Made by a program: the position numbers and the translations under genes. Positions 34,596 to 44,217 of a DNA stretch of 64,000 nt are shown piece by piece. The notes below the pieces were generated by a model. That model was not told where the DNA came from. It made no database searches and saw nothing but the letters and a program-made list of their open reading frames with translations. This stretch comes from an uncultured Collinsella sp. (lineage in GTDB: Bacteria; Actinomycetota; Coriobacteriia; Coriobacteriales; Coriobacteriaceae): the NCBI GenBank assembly GCA_900762325.1, contig CAAFGG010000032.1, forward strand, positions 1 to 64,000, read 5' to 3'. The number at the start of each line of letters is the position of its first letter. Position 1 is the first letter of the stretch.

Positions 34596-37292
34596 TTACG
34601 AGAAGTCAGCAAACTGAGCAGTCAGCGCCGCCAGGATCTCCTTGAGCTCAGCTGCACGGTCCCTCTTCTTCTGCACCACCGCGGGCGCGGCCTTGGCCAC
34701 AAAGCCCTCGTTGGCGAGCGTCTTCTCGCAGCCGGCGAGCTCCTTCTGAGCCGCGGCGACCTCCTTCTCCAGGCGTGCCTTCTCGGCCGAAAGATCAACC
34801 TTGCCCTCGAGCACCACAAAGACCTCGACGCCGCTGTCGACCACGGCGATGCTCGCAGCCGGCTTCTCAACGTCGGTACCCATGACCAGCGAAGCAGTGT
34901 TGGCCAGCGGCTCGATGGTCGAGCGCAGGCTCTCGAGCTTCTCGATGTCCTCGGCACCGGCACGCACGACCACGTCGAGCTCGGCCTTGGGGCTCAAGCG
35001 ATAACGCGAACGGGTGGCGCGAGCGGCGGAAACGACGGCGCGGCACAGCTCAAACGCGCGCTCGGCGTCCTCGTCAACATACTTGGCGTAGTCGGCGGGC
35101 TCGGGCCACTTGGCGATCATGAGTGCCTCGGCGCGGTCCACGTTGCCCTCGGCGTCCAGGTCGAGCACGCTCGCCGGCATGTTGTCCCAGATCTCCTCGG
35201 TGACAAACGGCATAAGCGGATGCATCAGGCGAATAGAGGTGTCGAGCACAAAGATCAGGTTGCGCTGGGCCTGCAGACGGCCCTCACCCTTCAGGCGGGC
35301 CTTGGTGACCTCGACGTACCAGTCGCAGACCTCGTTCCAGAAGAACTGCTGCACGCCGCGGGCCATGTCGCCAAAGGTGTAGTTCTCGATGCCCTCGGTG
35401 ACCATCTTCACGGCCTTTGCCAGGCGGCTGAACATCCAGGCGTCGGCCGGCGTCTCCACGACGGGCTCGCCGGGCGTGTAGCCCTCCATGTTCATGAGCA
35501 GGAAGCGGCTGGCGTTCCAGATCTTGGTCACAAACGACTTGGCCTGGTCGGTACGCGGGCTGTCGATGAGCTTCTTGGTCTTCTTGTCGATGTTCGCGTC
35601 GAACTTGACGTCCTGGTTGTTGGTACAGAGCGTCAACAGGTTGTAACGCATGGCGTCGGCGCCGTACATGCCAATGAGGTCCATGGGGTCAACACCGTTG
35701 CCCTTGGACTTGGACATGCGGCTGCCGTCCTTGGCAAGGATCGTCGGGTAGATGACAACGTCCTTAAACGGCACCTCGTCCAGGAAGTACAGCGAGCTCA
35801 TGACCATGCGGGCGACCCACAGCGCGATAATGTCGCGCGCGGTGACCAGCGCCGTCGTGGGGTGATGACCCTCGAGCAGCTCCGGCTTTTGCGGCCAGCC
35901 CTGCGTGGCGAAAGTCCACAACTGCGAGCTGAACCAGGTGTCCAGCACGTTCTCGTCCTGATGCACGTGATGGCCGCCGCACTTGGGGCACACGTCGGTG
36001 TCCTCGGTGAGGGCGTCCTCCCAGCCGCAGTCCTCGCAGTAGAACACGGGGATGCGGTGGCCCCACCACAGCTGGCGGCTGATGCACCAGTCCTTGAGGT
36101 TCTCCATCCAGGTGGTGTAGGTCTGCGTCCAGCGCGCGGGGTGGAAGGTGACCTTGCCAGAGTTGACGGCGTCGAGCGCCGGCCCCTTGAGCTTGTCGAC
36201 GGCGACGAACCACTGCTCGGACAGCCACGGCTCCAGGGCGGAGTCGCAACGGTAGCAGTGCATGACGGAGTGGTCGAGCTCTTCGACGTGGTCGAGCAGA
36301 CCGTGCTCCTCGAACCACTTGATGACGGCCTCGCGGCACTCGTCGCGGTTCATACCAGTGAACTCGCCGTAGCCCTCGACGACCACCGCGTGCTCGTCGA
36401 AGATGTTGATCTGCGGCAGGTCGTGAGCCTGACCCATGGCATAGTCGTTGGGGTCGTGGGCCGGGGTGACCTTAACAAAGCCAGAGCCAAAGTTGGCGTC
36501 GACATGCCAATCCTCAAAGATGGGAATCTCGCGGTCGACGATGGGGAGTTTGACGGTCTTGCCCACAAAGGCGGCCTTCTCGGGGTCCTTCGGGGAGACG
36601 GCAACGCCCGTGTCGCCGAGCATGGTCTCGGGGCGCGTGGTGGCGACGACGATGTAGTCCTGGCCGTTGACCGGCTCGGTCAGCGGGTAGCGCAGGTGCC
36701 ACAGGTGGCCCTTCTCGTCCTTGTACTCGGCCTCGTCGTCCGAGATGGCGGTGGTGCAGTTGGGGCACCAGTTGACGATGCGCTTGCCACGGTAGATCAG
36801 GCCGTCGTGGTACCAGTCGCAGAAGACCTTGCGCACGGCCTGGGCGTAGTCCTCGTCCATGGTAAAGCGCTCGTTATCGAAGTCGACGGAGCAGCCCATG
36901 CGCTTGATCTGCTCGACGATAATGCCGCCGTACTCGTGGGTCCAGTCCCAGCAGGCGTCGACAAACTTGTCGCGGCCGATCTCCAGGCGACTAATGCCCT
37001 CACTCTTGAGCTTCTTGTCGACCTTGGTCTGCGTGGCGATACCGGCGTGGTCGGTGCCCAGGACCCAACGCGTGGACTTGCCGCGCATGCGGGCCATACG
37101 GACGATGGCGTCCTGGATGGAGTCGTCGGTAGCGTGACCCATGTGGAGCTTGCCGGTCACGTTGGGAGGCGGAATGGTGACGGTGCAGTCGCCCACGCCC
37201 TCGCGGCGCTTGTAGTAGCCGCCGTCGAGCCACTTCTGCAGGATCGCCGGCTCGTTGGTCGACGGATCGTAGTTCTTGGGCATCTCTTCCAT
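34596..37292 (-). CDS. valS: Valyl-tRNA synthetase
   Basis: An 898-residue class I synthetase that charges tRNA-Val. P-P-P-N-V-T-G-K-L-H-M-G-H-A is the HIGH region (about residue 40), T-T-R-P-E-T-M-L-G-D-T-G-V-A lies in the editing domain, and M-S-K-S-K-G-N-G-V-D-P is the KMSKS loop near residue 530. A zinc-ribbon-like C-E-D-C-x8-C-P-K-C-G is present. The C-terminal coiled coil (E-K-A-R-L-E-K-E-V-A-A-A-Q-K-E-L) is intact. GGGAGAG precedes the ATG at 37292. The 5-prime region contains a perfect 26-base palindrome rather than a T-box. Confidence 0.95.
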   Translation of the reverse strand: MEEMPKNYDPSTNEPAILQKWLDGGYYKRREGVGDCTVTIPPPNVTGKLHMGHATDDSIQDAIVRMARMRGKSTRWVLGTDHAGIATQTKVDKKLKSEGISRLEIGRDKFVDACWDWTHEYGGIIVEQIKRMGCSVDFDNERFTMDEDYAQAVRKVFCDWYHDGLIYRGKRIVNWCPNCTTAISDDEAEYKDEKGHLWHLRYPLTEPVNGQDYIVVATTRPETMLGDTGVAVSPKDPEKAAFVGKTVKLPIVDREIPIFEDWHVDANFGSGFVKVTPAHDPNDYAMGQAHDLPQINIFDEHAVVVEGYGEFTGMNRDECREAVIKWFEEHGLLDHVEELDHSVMHCYRCDSALEPWLSEQWFVAVDKLKGPALDAVNSGKVTFHPARWTQTYTTWMENLKDWCISRQLWWGHRIPVFYCEDCGWEDALTEDTDVCPKCGGHHVHQDENVLDTWFSSQLWTFATQGWPQKPELLEGHHPTTALVTARDIIALWVARMVMSSLYFLDEVPFKDVVIYPTILAKDGSRMSKSKGNGVDPMDLIGMYGADAMRYNLLTLCTNNQDVKFDANIDKKTKKLIDSPRTDQAKSFVTKIWNASRFLLMNMEGYTPGEPVVETPADAWMFSRLAKAVKMVTEGIENYTFGDMARGVQQFFWNEVCDWYVEVTKARLKGEGRLQAQRNLIFVLDTSIRLMHPLMPFVTEEIWDNMPASVLDLDAEGNVDRAEALMIAKWPEPADYAKYVDEDAERAFELCRAVVSAARATRSRYRLSPKAELDVVVRAGAEDIEKLESLRSTIEPLANTASLVMGTDVEKPAASIAVVDSGVEVFVVLEGKVDLSAEKARLEKEVAAAQKELAGCEKTLANEGFVAKAAPAVVQKKRDRAAELKEILAALTAQFADFS

Positions 37293-37312
37293 ATATCTCT
37301 CCCTTGCCCGTC

Positions 37313-37428
37313 GGGGAGGAATGTAGGCCCGATTTTCGCTCGGTCAGGTCCTGGGCTCGCTCGAAGACCACATTAAGTGGTCTTCGGCTCGTGCGGAATC
37401 TACGAAAATCGGGCCTACATTCCTCCCC
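37313..37428. repeat. Nested perfect palindrome upstream of valS
   Basis: The arms 37313-37338 and 37403-37428 are 26-base perfect inverted repeats (GGGGAGGAATGTAGGCCC and onward). An inner perfect hairpin pairs CGAAGACCAC (37362-37371) with GTGGTCTTCG (37377-37386). The element ends 20 bases before the valS start, so it may be transcribed in the valS leader. Confidence 0.9.
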
Positions 37429-37523
37429 TTAGGTATCGATTACTTCAGTCTGATATGACTTCGCTGAGGCTTAAACAAACACACAGAATAACACAGGTAG
37501 TTGGGGTTATTGCGTATATATAA

Positions 37524-37557
37524 AATAGCCTCCGACCGTGGGTGGTCGGAGGCTATT
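37524..37557 (-). terminator. Intrinsic terminator of clpX
   Basis: On the minus strand ATAGCCTCCGACC pairs with GGTCGGAGGCTAT and TTTATATATA follows. It lies 23 bases after the clpX stop. Confidence 0.85.
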
Positions 37558-37579
37558 TGCAGGCACGTTTTAGGCTGGT

Positions 37580-38986
37580 TTACCCGTAGATGCGTTTGGG
37601 TTGTTCTTCGCCCTTTACGGAGGCTTCGGTCACGATGACCTTGGAAACACCCTCCTCGCTGGGGAGGTCGAACATCGTCTGCTGCAGCACATCCTCGCAG
37701 ATGGAACGTAGGCCGCGGGCGCCGGTCTTGCGGGCGAGTGCCATGCGGGCGATCTCGTGCAGGGCGGCGTCCTCAAACTCCAGCTCAACGTCCTCGAGCT
37801 GAAACATCTTACGGTACTGACGCACCACGGCGTTCTTGGGCTCGGTCAGGATCGAGACCAGGTCGTCCTCGTCGAGCGCCTGTGTCTGGGTGACGACGGG
37901 CGTACGGCCCACGAACTCGGGGATCATGCCAAAGGCGTTGAGGTCCTGCGGGAGCACCTGGCGCAGCAGGTCGTTCTCGTCGACCGAAGTGGGGCCGGCG
38001 ATCTCGGAGTTAAAGCCCACGCCCTTGTTGCCCACGCGGTCGGCGATGATCTTATCCAGACCCACAAAGGCACCGCCGCAGATAAACAGGATGTTGGTCG
38101 TGTCGATCTGCAGCAGCTCCTGCTGGGGATGCTTGCGGCCGCCGGTGGGCGGAACGCTTGCCACCGTGCCCTCAAGAATCTTAAGCAGTGCCTGCTGAAC
38201 GCCCTCGCCCGAAACATCGCGGGTAATGGAGAGGTTCTCGGCCTTGCGGGCGATCTTGTCGATCTCGTCCACGTAGATGATGCCCACCTGAGCGCGTTCA
38301 ATGTCACCATCGGCAGCATTGATGAGCTTGAGCAGAATGTTCTCCACGTCCTCGCCCACATAGCCGGCCTCGGTGAGTGCGGTGGCATCGGCGATGGCAA
38401 ACGGCACCTCGAGGATGCGCGCAAGCGTCTGGGCGAGCAGGGTCTTGCCGGTACCGGTGGGACCGAGCAGCAGGATGTTGGACTTGGCGAGCTCGACCTC
38501 GTCCATATCGTCATCGAACTGCGAGCCCATGTCGTCATCAAAGGCAGACACCGCAGCGCCGCCCTCAATCACGCGGCGATAGTGGTTGTACACGGCCACC
38601 GACATGGCGCGCTTGGCGTCCTCCTGACCCATAACATAGGCCGAAAGCTCGTCATAGATCTCGTGCGGCGTCGGCACGTGCGTGATGACCTGACGGTCGT
38701 CCTCAAGCTCAAAGCCCTCGGTCTCGGGGTCCACGGCGGGCTGGGATGCAGCCTGGCCGTGGTCGTTGAGGAAGCCCGGCAGCTTGCCGTTGCGGGCAGC
38801 GTCCATAAAGTCCGAAGCCAGCGACTCCTCCAGAATCTCGGAACAGGCGGCGACGCACTCGTCACAGATAAAGATGTTGGTCGGGCCCTTTACGAGGCGA
38901 CGAACCTGGCCCTGCTCTTTTCCGCAGAAGGAGCAGCGGATGGGGTTGCCGTTCTCGTCAAAGTTGTCCTGCATGTTACCTGCCAT
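37580..38986 (-). CDS. clpX: ATP-dependent Clp protease ATP-binding subunit ClpX
   Basis: A 468-residue AAA+ unfoldase that feeds proteins to ClpP. The N-terminal zinc domain has C-S-F-C-G-K and C-D-E-C-V (residues about 19-45). The Walker A is L-L-G-P-T-G-T-G-K-T-L-L-A, Walker B I-I-Y-V-D-E-I-D-K-I, and the ClpP-contacting loop and sensor regions follow (Q-Q-A-L-L-K-I-L-E-G-T, R-G-L-R-S-I). There is a longer than usual acidic linker after the zinc domain (about residues 85-110). The gene starts one base after clpP ends, forming the usual tig-clpP-clpX cluster. Confidence 0.96.
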   Translation of the reverse strand: MAGNMQDNFDENGNPIRCSFCGKEQGQVRRLVKGPTNIFICDECVAACSEILEESLASDFMDAARNGKLPGFLNDHGQAASQPAVDPETEGFELEDDRQVITHVPTPHEIYDELSAYVMGQEDAKRAMSVAVYNHYRRVIEGGAAVSAFDDDMGSQFDDDMDEVELAKSNILLLGPTGTGKTLLAQTLARILEVPFAIADATALTEAGYVGEDVENILLKLINAADGDIERAQVGIIYVDEIDKIARKAENLSITRDVSGEGVQQALLKILEGTVASVPPTGGRKHPQQELLQIDTTNILFICGGAFVGLDKIIADRVGNKGVGFNSEIAGPTSVDENDLLRQVLPQDLNAFGMIPEFVGRTPVVTQTQALDEDDLVSILTEPKNAVVRQYRKMFQLEDVELEFEDAALHEIARMALARKTGARGLRSICEDVLQQTMFDLPSEEGVSKVIVTEASVKGEEQPKRIYG

Positions 38987-38987
38987 C

Positions 38988-39608
38988 CTAGGCGTCCTTC
39001 GCGGCGAGATCGCGCGAGGTGACGATACGGTCGATCAGACCGTAGTCGAGGGCCTCGGCAGCGGTCAGGTAGTTGTCGCGCTCGGTGTCGGCCTGGACCT
39101 TCTCGATGGGCTGGCCCGAGGCGTCGGACAGGATCTGGTTGAGCTCGCGGCGAGTCTTCTTGATCTCCTCGGCCACGATCTCGATCTCGGTCTGCTGACC
39201 CTGGGCACCGCCGCTGGGCTGGTGAATCATGACCTTGGAGTGCGGCAGGCAGAAGCGCTTGCCCTTGGCGCCGGCCGAAAGCAGCACGGCGGCCATAGAC
39301 GCGGCCATACCGACGCAGATGGTGGAGACCTGCGGCTTAATGAAGTTCATGGTGTCCAGAATCGCCAGGCCGGAATAGACCTCGCCACCGGGCGAATTGA
39401 TGTAGAGCGAGATATCCTTCTCGGCATCCTGGCTCTCAAGATGCAGCAGCTGGGCAACGACCAGATTGGCGCTGACGGAGTTGATCTCCTCGCCCAAGAA
39501 GATGATGCGGTCGTTGAGCAGGCGCGAATAGATATCGTAGCTGCGCTCGCCGCGCGGCGTCTGCTCGATAACGTATGGCACGAGGGCGGAATCGAACTTA
39601 GCGATCAT
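38988..39608 (-). CDS. clpP: ATP-dependent Clp protease proteolytic subunit
   Basis: A 206-residue serine protease subunit. I chose the ATG at 39608 (M-I-A-K-F-D-S-A-L-V-P-Y-V-I-E-Q) with GGAG six bases upstream; longer starts exist. The catalytic serine is in G-M-A-A-S-M-A-A-V-L-L, the histidine in S-K-V-M-I-H-Q-P-S-G-G, and the aspartate in the late D-R-D-N-Y-L-T-A-E-E-A-like segment (E-R-D-N-Y-L-T-A-A-E-A). R-G-E-R-S-Y-D-I-Y-S-R-L-L is the family N-terminus. It stands between tig and clpX. Confidence 0.95.
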   Translation of the reverse strand: MIAKFDSALVPYVIEQTPRGERSYDIYSRLLNDRIIFLGEEINSVSANLVVAQLLHLESQDAEKDISLYINSPGGEVYSGLAILDTMNFIKPQVSTICVGMAASMAAVLLSAGAKGKRFCLPHSKVMIHQPSGGAQGQQTEIEIVAEEIKKTRRELNQILSDASGQPIEKVQADTERDNYLTAAEALDYGLIDRIVTSRDLAAKDA

Positions 39609-39772
39609 ACGCATCTCCATTTCTCTCTTGCGGACCAATATTGGTTCTAGATAAACGTACGGTGCCCGCATGCTATGCATTGGCTGGCACCGTACGAAGC
39701 AACCGGATAACCGGCTTATAACTTTACCCCATCACGGGCACATGCATGCGCTCGCGGACAAGGTGGCGAGAA

Positions 39773-41071
39773 TTACTCGGCGTCCTTGGCGGTCTCGTCG
39801 ACCTCGGTCACCTTGGCGTTCTCGACCAGGTGATCGACGGCCTTGGAGCGACGGATGGACTCGCGGACGGCAGGCATGCGGCCGTCGGCGATGAACTCGG
39901 CCTTGGAAGCCTCGACGTCCTTGACGCCGGCCTTCTCGAACTCGGCGTTGATGTCGTCCTCGGTGACCTCGATCTTGAGCTCACGGGCGAGGGCGTCGAG
40001 CGCCAGGGACTCACGGGCAACGTCGTTGGCCTGCTTGTGCAGGTCGCCGATGAACTGCTCCATGGTCAGGCCGGAAGCGGGCAGCCAGGTGTCCAGGGTC
40101 ATGCCGCGGGCAGCGAGGTTGGACAGGAAGTTCTGGCCGAGCTCCTCAAAGACGGACTGCTCGTAGTCGGCGTCCATCTCGTCGAGCTGCAGGCGCTCAG
40201 CGAGAGCGGAGACGCAACGGTTCTCCTTCTCGGCCGGGAGGCGGGAAGCCTTGTCCTGCTCGATCTCGATCTTGATGGCGTCGCGCATGGCGTCGATGCT
40301 GTCAAAGCCGAAGTCGGACTTGACGAGCTCGTCGGTGAGCTCGGGGGTGTTGCGGACCTTGATGCCCTTGACGGTGACCTCGACTGTGTGGGTCTCGGCC
40401 TCCTCGCCCTCCTCGACCTCGTCGGTCCAGGTGACGGTCTTGACGTCGTCAACGTTGGCGCCGATCAGGGCCTCGTTGAACTCGGCGGGATTGCTGTCGC
40501 TACCGGCGATGAGCATGCGGCCCTCGGCGGCAAAGTTGTCGGCGTTCTCGACGGCCTTGAGGTCGACGGTCACATAGTCCTCGGCCTCGACGGCGCGACC
40601 CTCGACGTCCTCGAAGGTGGCACGGTAGTTGAGGAGCATCTCGACCTGGTTGTTGATCTCGGACTCGGTGACCTCCGCGGGAGGCATCTCGATCTCGACG
40701 GCGTCGAAGGAGGAGAGCTCAGCGGCGGGACGCAGGGAGAACTCGACGGTGTAGGTGTAGTCCTCGTGATCCTTGGCGAGATCGAGCTCCTTGTAGTCAC
40801 CGCTCTTGGTGGGGACGATGTCCAGCTCGTTGAGGACGGCGGGCTCGTTGGCGGCGATCAGGTCGTTGGTGGCCTGAGCGAGGGTAGCCTCGGCGCCAAG
40901 AGCAGAGTCGATGACCGGACGGGGAGCCTTGCCGGCGCGGAAGCCCGGGAAGCGGTACTTCTTGGCGGTGTCCTTGTAGGCCTTCTTGATCGCGGCGTCG
41001 ACGTCGGCGGCCGGGATGGTGACCGTAGCGGTGAGCTTGGCGTCCTTGACGTCAGAAGCGGTGATGTTCAA
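39773..41071 (-). CDS. tig: Trigger factor (ribosome-associated chaperone)
   Basis: A 432-residue chaperone and peptidyl-prolyl isomerase that binds nascent chains at the ribosome exit. The N-terminal ribosome-binding signature is Y-R-F-P-G-F-R-A-G-K-A-P-R-P-V near residue 40. The middle FKBP-like domain is degenerate, and the helical C-terminal arms follow. I place the start at the TTG at 41071 (L-N-I-T-A-S-D-V) because GAGGAGG is six bases upstream; GTG at 41074 and ATG at 41086 are in frame but too close to or before the binding site. The protein ends in an acidic tail. Confidence 0.92.
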   Translation of the reverse strand: MNITASDVKDAKLTATVTIPAADVDAAIKKAYKDTAKKYRFPGFRAGKAPRPVIDSALGAEATLAQATNDLIAANEPAVLNELDIVPTKSGDYKELDLAKDHEDYTYTVEFSLRPAAELSSFDAVEIEMPPAEVTESEINNQVEMLLNYRATFEDVEGRAVEAEDYVTVDLKAVENADNFAAEGRMLIAGSDSNPAEFNEALIGANVDDVKTVTWTDEVEEGEEAETHTVEVTVKGIKVRNTPELTDELVKSDFGFDSIDAMRDAIKIEIEQDKASRLPAEKENRCVSALAERLQLDEMDADYEQSVFEELGQNFLSNLAARGMTLDTWLPASGLTMEQFIGDLHKQANDVARESLALDALARELKIEVTEDDINAEFEKAGVKDVEASKAEFIADGRMPAVRESIRRSKAVDHLVENAKVTEVDETAKDAE

Positions 41072-41162
41072 CACGTTCCTCCTCATACTGCCCAGCTTAT
41101 CTGAGGTGCTGGTACCTTTATGCAACAAAGCGTCGCGACGGCCGAGGCCGACGCAGGTGCGT

Positions 41163-41246
41163 TGGTGCGGGCGAAAGGACTCGAACCTTCACGGGAATCC
41201 CACCAGAACCTAAATCTGGCGCGTCTACCAATTCCGCCACGCCCGC
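41163..41246 (-). tRNA. tRNA-Leu (anticodon TAG)
   Basis: The minus strand begins GCGGGCGTGGCGGAATTGG and ends in GCCCGCACCA. The anticodon stem CCAGA/TCTGG encloses TTTAGGT (anticodon TAG), a long variable arm follows, and the T loop is TTCGAGT. CCA is encoded. It lies directly upstream of tig in the same direction. Confidence 0.95.
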
Positions 41247-41332
41247 ATGAGCGCACAGACTAGGAATGATAGCAGATACGAACGGCAAGCGCACGCACAC
41301 CTTTTACAGGCTCACGACCTCACCACGAGTGC

Positions 41333-41362
41333 AAAAGGCGGGACGAGTTGCCCCGCCCCGCC
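41333..41362 (-). terminator. Intrinsic terminator of the hydroxylase operon
   Basis: On the minus strand GGCGGG pairs with CCCGCC and TTTTGC follows, about 25 bases after the stop of the gene at 41386. Confidence 0.65.
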
Positions 41363-41385
41363 AGCTATGACTTGTTCGCTAACCG

Positions 41386-44217
41386 CTACTCCCCTAGCAG
41401 CGCTTTCTCCGGCGTGATCGGCAGCGAGCGGACCTGGTGGCCGGTGGCGTGTGCAACGGCCGAGGCCACGGCGGCGAGCGGCGTGTTGATGACGACCTCG
41501 CCGATCGACTTGGCGCCAAACGGGCCCGTCGGCTCGTAGCTCGGCTCAAAGGCCACGCGAATGCTGCCGATATCCAGGCGCGTGGGCAGCTTGTAGCTCA
41601 TAAAGTTGCCGGTGCGCAGGCGGCCGCGGTCGTCGTGCTCAACGATCTCGTAGAGCGCGTGGCCGATACCCTGGGCAATGCCGCCCTCGGCCTGGACGCG
41701 CGCGAGCGCCTCGTTGATCACGGTGCCGCAGTCAACGGCAGCGGCGTAATCCACCACGGTCACCTTGCCGGTGGCCTTGTCGACCTCGACCTCGGCAATG
41801 CCGGCCATAAACGGCGGAGGCGAGACGGGCAGGCAGGCAGAGGCGTGCGAGGTGAGCGCGTCGCCGCCCGCGATGTTCTTGACGCACAGGTTAGCAAAGT
41901 CGCGCAGCGTGAGGTAGCGGTTCTGCTCGCGCGCGGCACGCTCGTCGGACAGGCGCACGTACTGACCATCAAAGACCACATCGGCGGCGTCCACGTCCCA
42001 CATCTGGGCTGCCTTGGCGCAAATCATCTCGCGCAGCTCGGTCGCGGCGTTCTTGGCGGCCAAGCCCGTCACGTACGTGCCCGAGCTCGCGTACGAGCCG
42101 GCGTCGAACGGCGACACATCGGTGTCCACGCCGCGCACCACGATAAGCGAGCTCTCCACGCCCAGCTCCTCGGCGGCAATCTGCGCCAGGATCGTGTCGA
42201 CGCCCATGCCGTTATCGGTGGCGCCGGTGCCGATGGTAATGAAGCCGTCCTCTTCCAAGCGCATGTCGATGCCGGCGATATCCACGTTGGAGATGCCCGA
42301 GCCCTGCATGGTGAGCGCACAGCCCAGAGCACGCACACGGTCGCCCAGGTCGACGGCTAGCGGCTTGTCGCGCCAACCGATCATGTCCATCGCGCGCAGC
42401 AGGCAGCGGTCGAGCGCGCAGGCGTTGAGCTTCTCGTTGTAGTACTGCGGCATGATCTCGCCCTCGCGCACGATATTCTTAAGGCGCAGGTCGGCGGGGT
42501 CCATGTGCAGCATGTCGGCGAGCTCGTTGACGGCGCTCTCCACGGCAAACTGGCCCTGGGTGGCACCGTAGCCACGATACGCGCCGCCACGGTTGGTATT
42601 GGTGTAGACGGCGTCCCAGCTAAAGCGGCTCGCCTTCACGTGGTTGTAGATGGGCAGGCTCTTGTGGCCCGAAAGGCCAATCGTCGTGGTAGCGTGCTCG
42701 CCATACGCTCCGGCGTTGGACAGCGTATGCAGATCGATGGCCGTGATGGTGCCGTCGTTCATGGCGCCCAGCTTAACGGTCATCTGCATCTGGTGACGCG
42801 AGTTGCCCGCGGTTATGGTCTCCTCGCGGGTGTAGCAGCAGTAGCTCGGACGGCCGGTCTGCTGCGTCACGAACGCCACGAAGATCTCGCAGCAGCCCGT
42901 CTGCTTAGAGCCAAAGCCACCGCCGATGCGCGGCTTAATGACCTGCACCTGCGACTGCGGAATGTCGAGCGACTGCGCGACCATGCGGCGGACGTGGAAG
43001 GGCACCTGCGTAGAGGTGGTCACCGAAATACGGCCGAACGCGTCGGTCGTCGCGAAAGCACGGAAGGTTTCCATGGGCGCGGTCTGCGTGGCCTGGCTGG
43101 TATAGGTGCGGGTGAAGACGATGTCGCTCTGGGCGAAGGCCTCGTCCAAGTCGCCATAGTCGCTCGTGCCGCTGCATACCAAGTTGCGCGGAACGTCGCC
43201 GCCCTGCGGGAACATAAAGGTCACGTCGCCCTCGGGGTGGACCACGATGTCGTTATCGAGTGCCTGGGTAAAGTCGAGCAGCGGCTCGAGCACCTCATAG
43301 TCGACCTTAATGAGTTTGAGCGCCTTGTCGGCAGCCTCCTCAGTCTCGGCGGCGACGATCGCCACCTCCTCGTTTTGGTAACGGACGAGGTTCTCGAGAA
43401 TCAGGCGATCGTAGGGACTCGGCTGCGGATAGCTCTGGCCGGCGATGGTAAAGCGGCGCTTGGGCACGTCCTCGTAGGTGTAGACGCCCACGACGCCGGG
43501 CACCTTCAGTGCGCGCGACGTATCGATGGAGCGGATCTTGGCGCGGGCATAGGGGCTGCGCTTGAGTTTGACGATGAGGGCACCGGCTGGCACCATATCG
43601 CCCGTGTAGACCGGACGGCCCTCGAGCAGGGCCTTCGAGTCCTTCTTGGGCTGCTTGTGGGTAATCTGCTTGTAGGAGACGCCGTCGCAGCTGGTGTCGT
43701 TAACCGGAAGCTCGGGCATCTCAAAGCCCACCTGTACGCCAGACTCGTTGAGAAAGCGGACGATGGCGCGCAGCTGGCTCTCGTAACCACTGCAACGGCA
43801 GAGGTTGCCGGCGAGCTGGCGCGAAAGCTCCTCGCGCGTGGCAACGAGGCTCGGGTCCTCCTTGGCGGCGCGGGCAAGCGCCAGCACGTTCATGATAAGG
43901 CCGGGGGCGCAAAAACCGCACTGCTCGGCGCCTTCGGCTGCCATCGCGCGGGCGAGCGCCTCGGAATCGGCCTTGAGGCCCTCGAGCGTGGTGATGGTAT
44001 GGCCCTCGACGCGGGCGGCGGGAACCGAGCAGCTCAGCACCGGGTCGCCGTCGAGCCACACCGTGCACAGGCCGCAGTTGGTGGTCTCGCAGGCGCAGCG
44101 CACCGACGCGCAGCCCTGCTCGCGCAGCAGCGCAAAGAGCATGGTGTCGGGGGCAATCTGAACCTTGACCTTGCGGCCGTTAAGCGTAAAGGAAAGATCG
44201 ATGAGTTTGGCAGCCAT
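41386..44217 (-). CDS. Xanthine dehydrogenase-family Mo hydroxylase, fused Fe-S/Mo subunit
   Basis: A 943-residue fusion. Residues 1-165 bind two [2Fe-2S] clusters: C-A-C-E-T-T-N-C-G-L-C-T-V and, further on, C-G-F-C-A-P-G then C-R-C-S-G-Y. The rest is the molybdopterin subunit with G-G-G-F-G-S-K-Q and the catalytic-glutamate loop G-A-K-S-I-G-E. This Fe-S plus Mo fusion without a FAD domain is the layout of the selenium-dependent xanthine dehydrogenase family, which carries labile selenium rather than selenocysteine. The next gene supplies the FAD subunit. Nearby mobA and a DUF3343-like gene fit molybdenum and selenium supply. The substrate may be xanthine, another purine or a heterocycle. Confidence 0.88.
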   Translation of the reverse strand: MAAKLIDLSFTLNGRKVKVQIAPDTMLFALLREQGCASVRCACETTNCGLCTVWLDGDPVLSCSVPAARVEGHTITTLEGLKADSEALARAMAAEGAEQCGFCAPGLIMNVLALARAAKEDPSLVATREELSRQLAGNLCRCSGYESQLRAIVRFLNESGVQVGFEMPELPVNDTSCDGVSYKQITHKQPKKDSKALLEGRPVYTGDMVPAGALIVKLKRSPYARAKIRSIDTSRALKVPGVVGVYTYEDVPKRRFTIAGQSYPQPSPYDRLILENLVRYQNEEVAIVAAETEEAADKALKLIKVDYEVLEPLLDFTQALDNDIVVHPEGDVTFMFPQGGDVPRNLVCSGTSDYGDLDEAFAQSDIVFTRTYTSQATQTAPMETFRAFATTDAFGRISVTTSTQVPFHVRRMVAQSLDIPQSQVQVIKPRIGGGFGSKQTGCCEIFVAFVTQQTGRPSYCCYTREETITAGNSRHQMQMTVKLGAMNDGTITAIDLHTLSNAGAYGEHATTTIGLSGHKSLPIYNHVKASRFSWDAVYTNTNRGGAYRGYGATQGQFAVESAVNELADMLHMDPADLRLKNIVREGEIMPQYYNEKLNACALDRCLLRAMDMIGWRDKPLAVDLGDRVRALGCALTMQGSGISNVDIAGIDMRLEEDGFITIGTGATDNGMGVDTILAQIAAEELGVESSLIVVRGVDTDVSPFDAGSYASSGTYVTGLAAKNAATELREMICAKAAQMWDVDAADVVFDGQYVRLSDERAAREQNRYLTLRDFANLCVKNIAGGDALTSHASACLPVSPPPFMAGIAEVEVDKATGKVTVVDYAAAVDCGTVINEALARVQAEGGIAQGIGHALYEIVEHDDRGRLRTGNFMSYKLPTRLDIGSIRVAFEPSYEPTGPFGAKSIGEVVINTPLAAVASAVAHATGHQVRSLPITPEKALLGE

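Noticed and set aside
35220..37376. A 718-residue plus-strand protein
   Set aside because: Antisense of valS, whose HIGH and KMSKS motifs fix the true strand.
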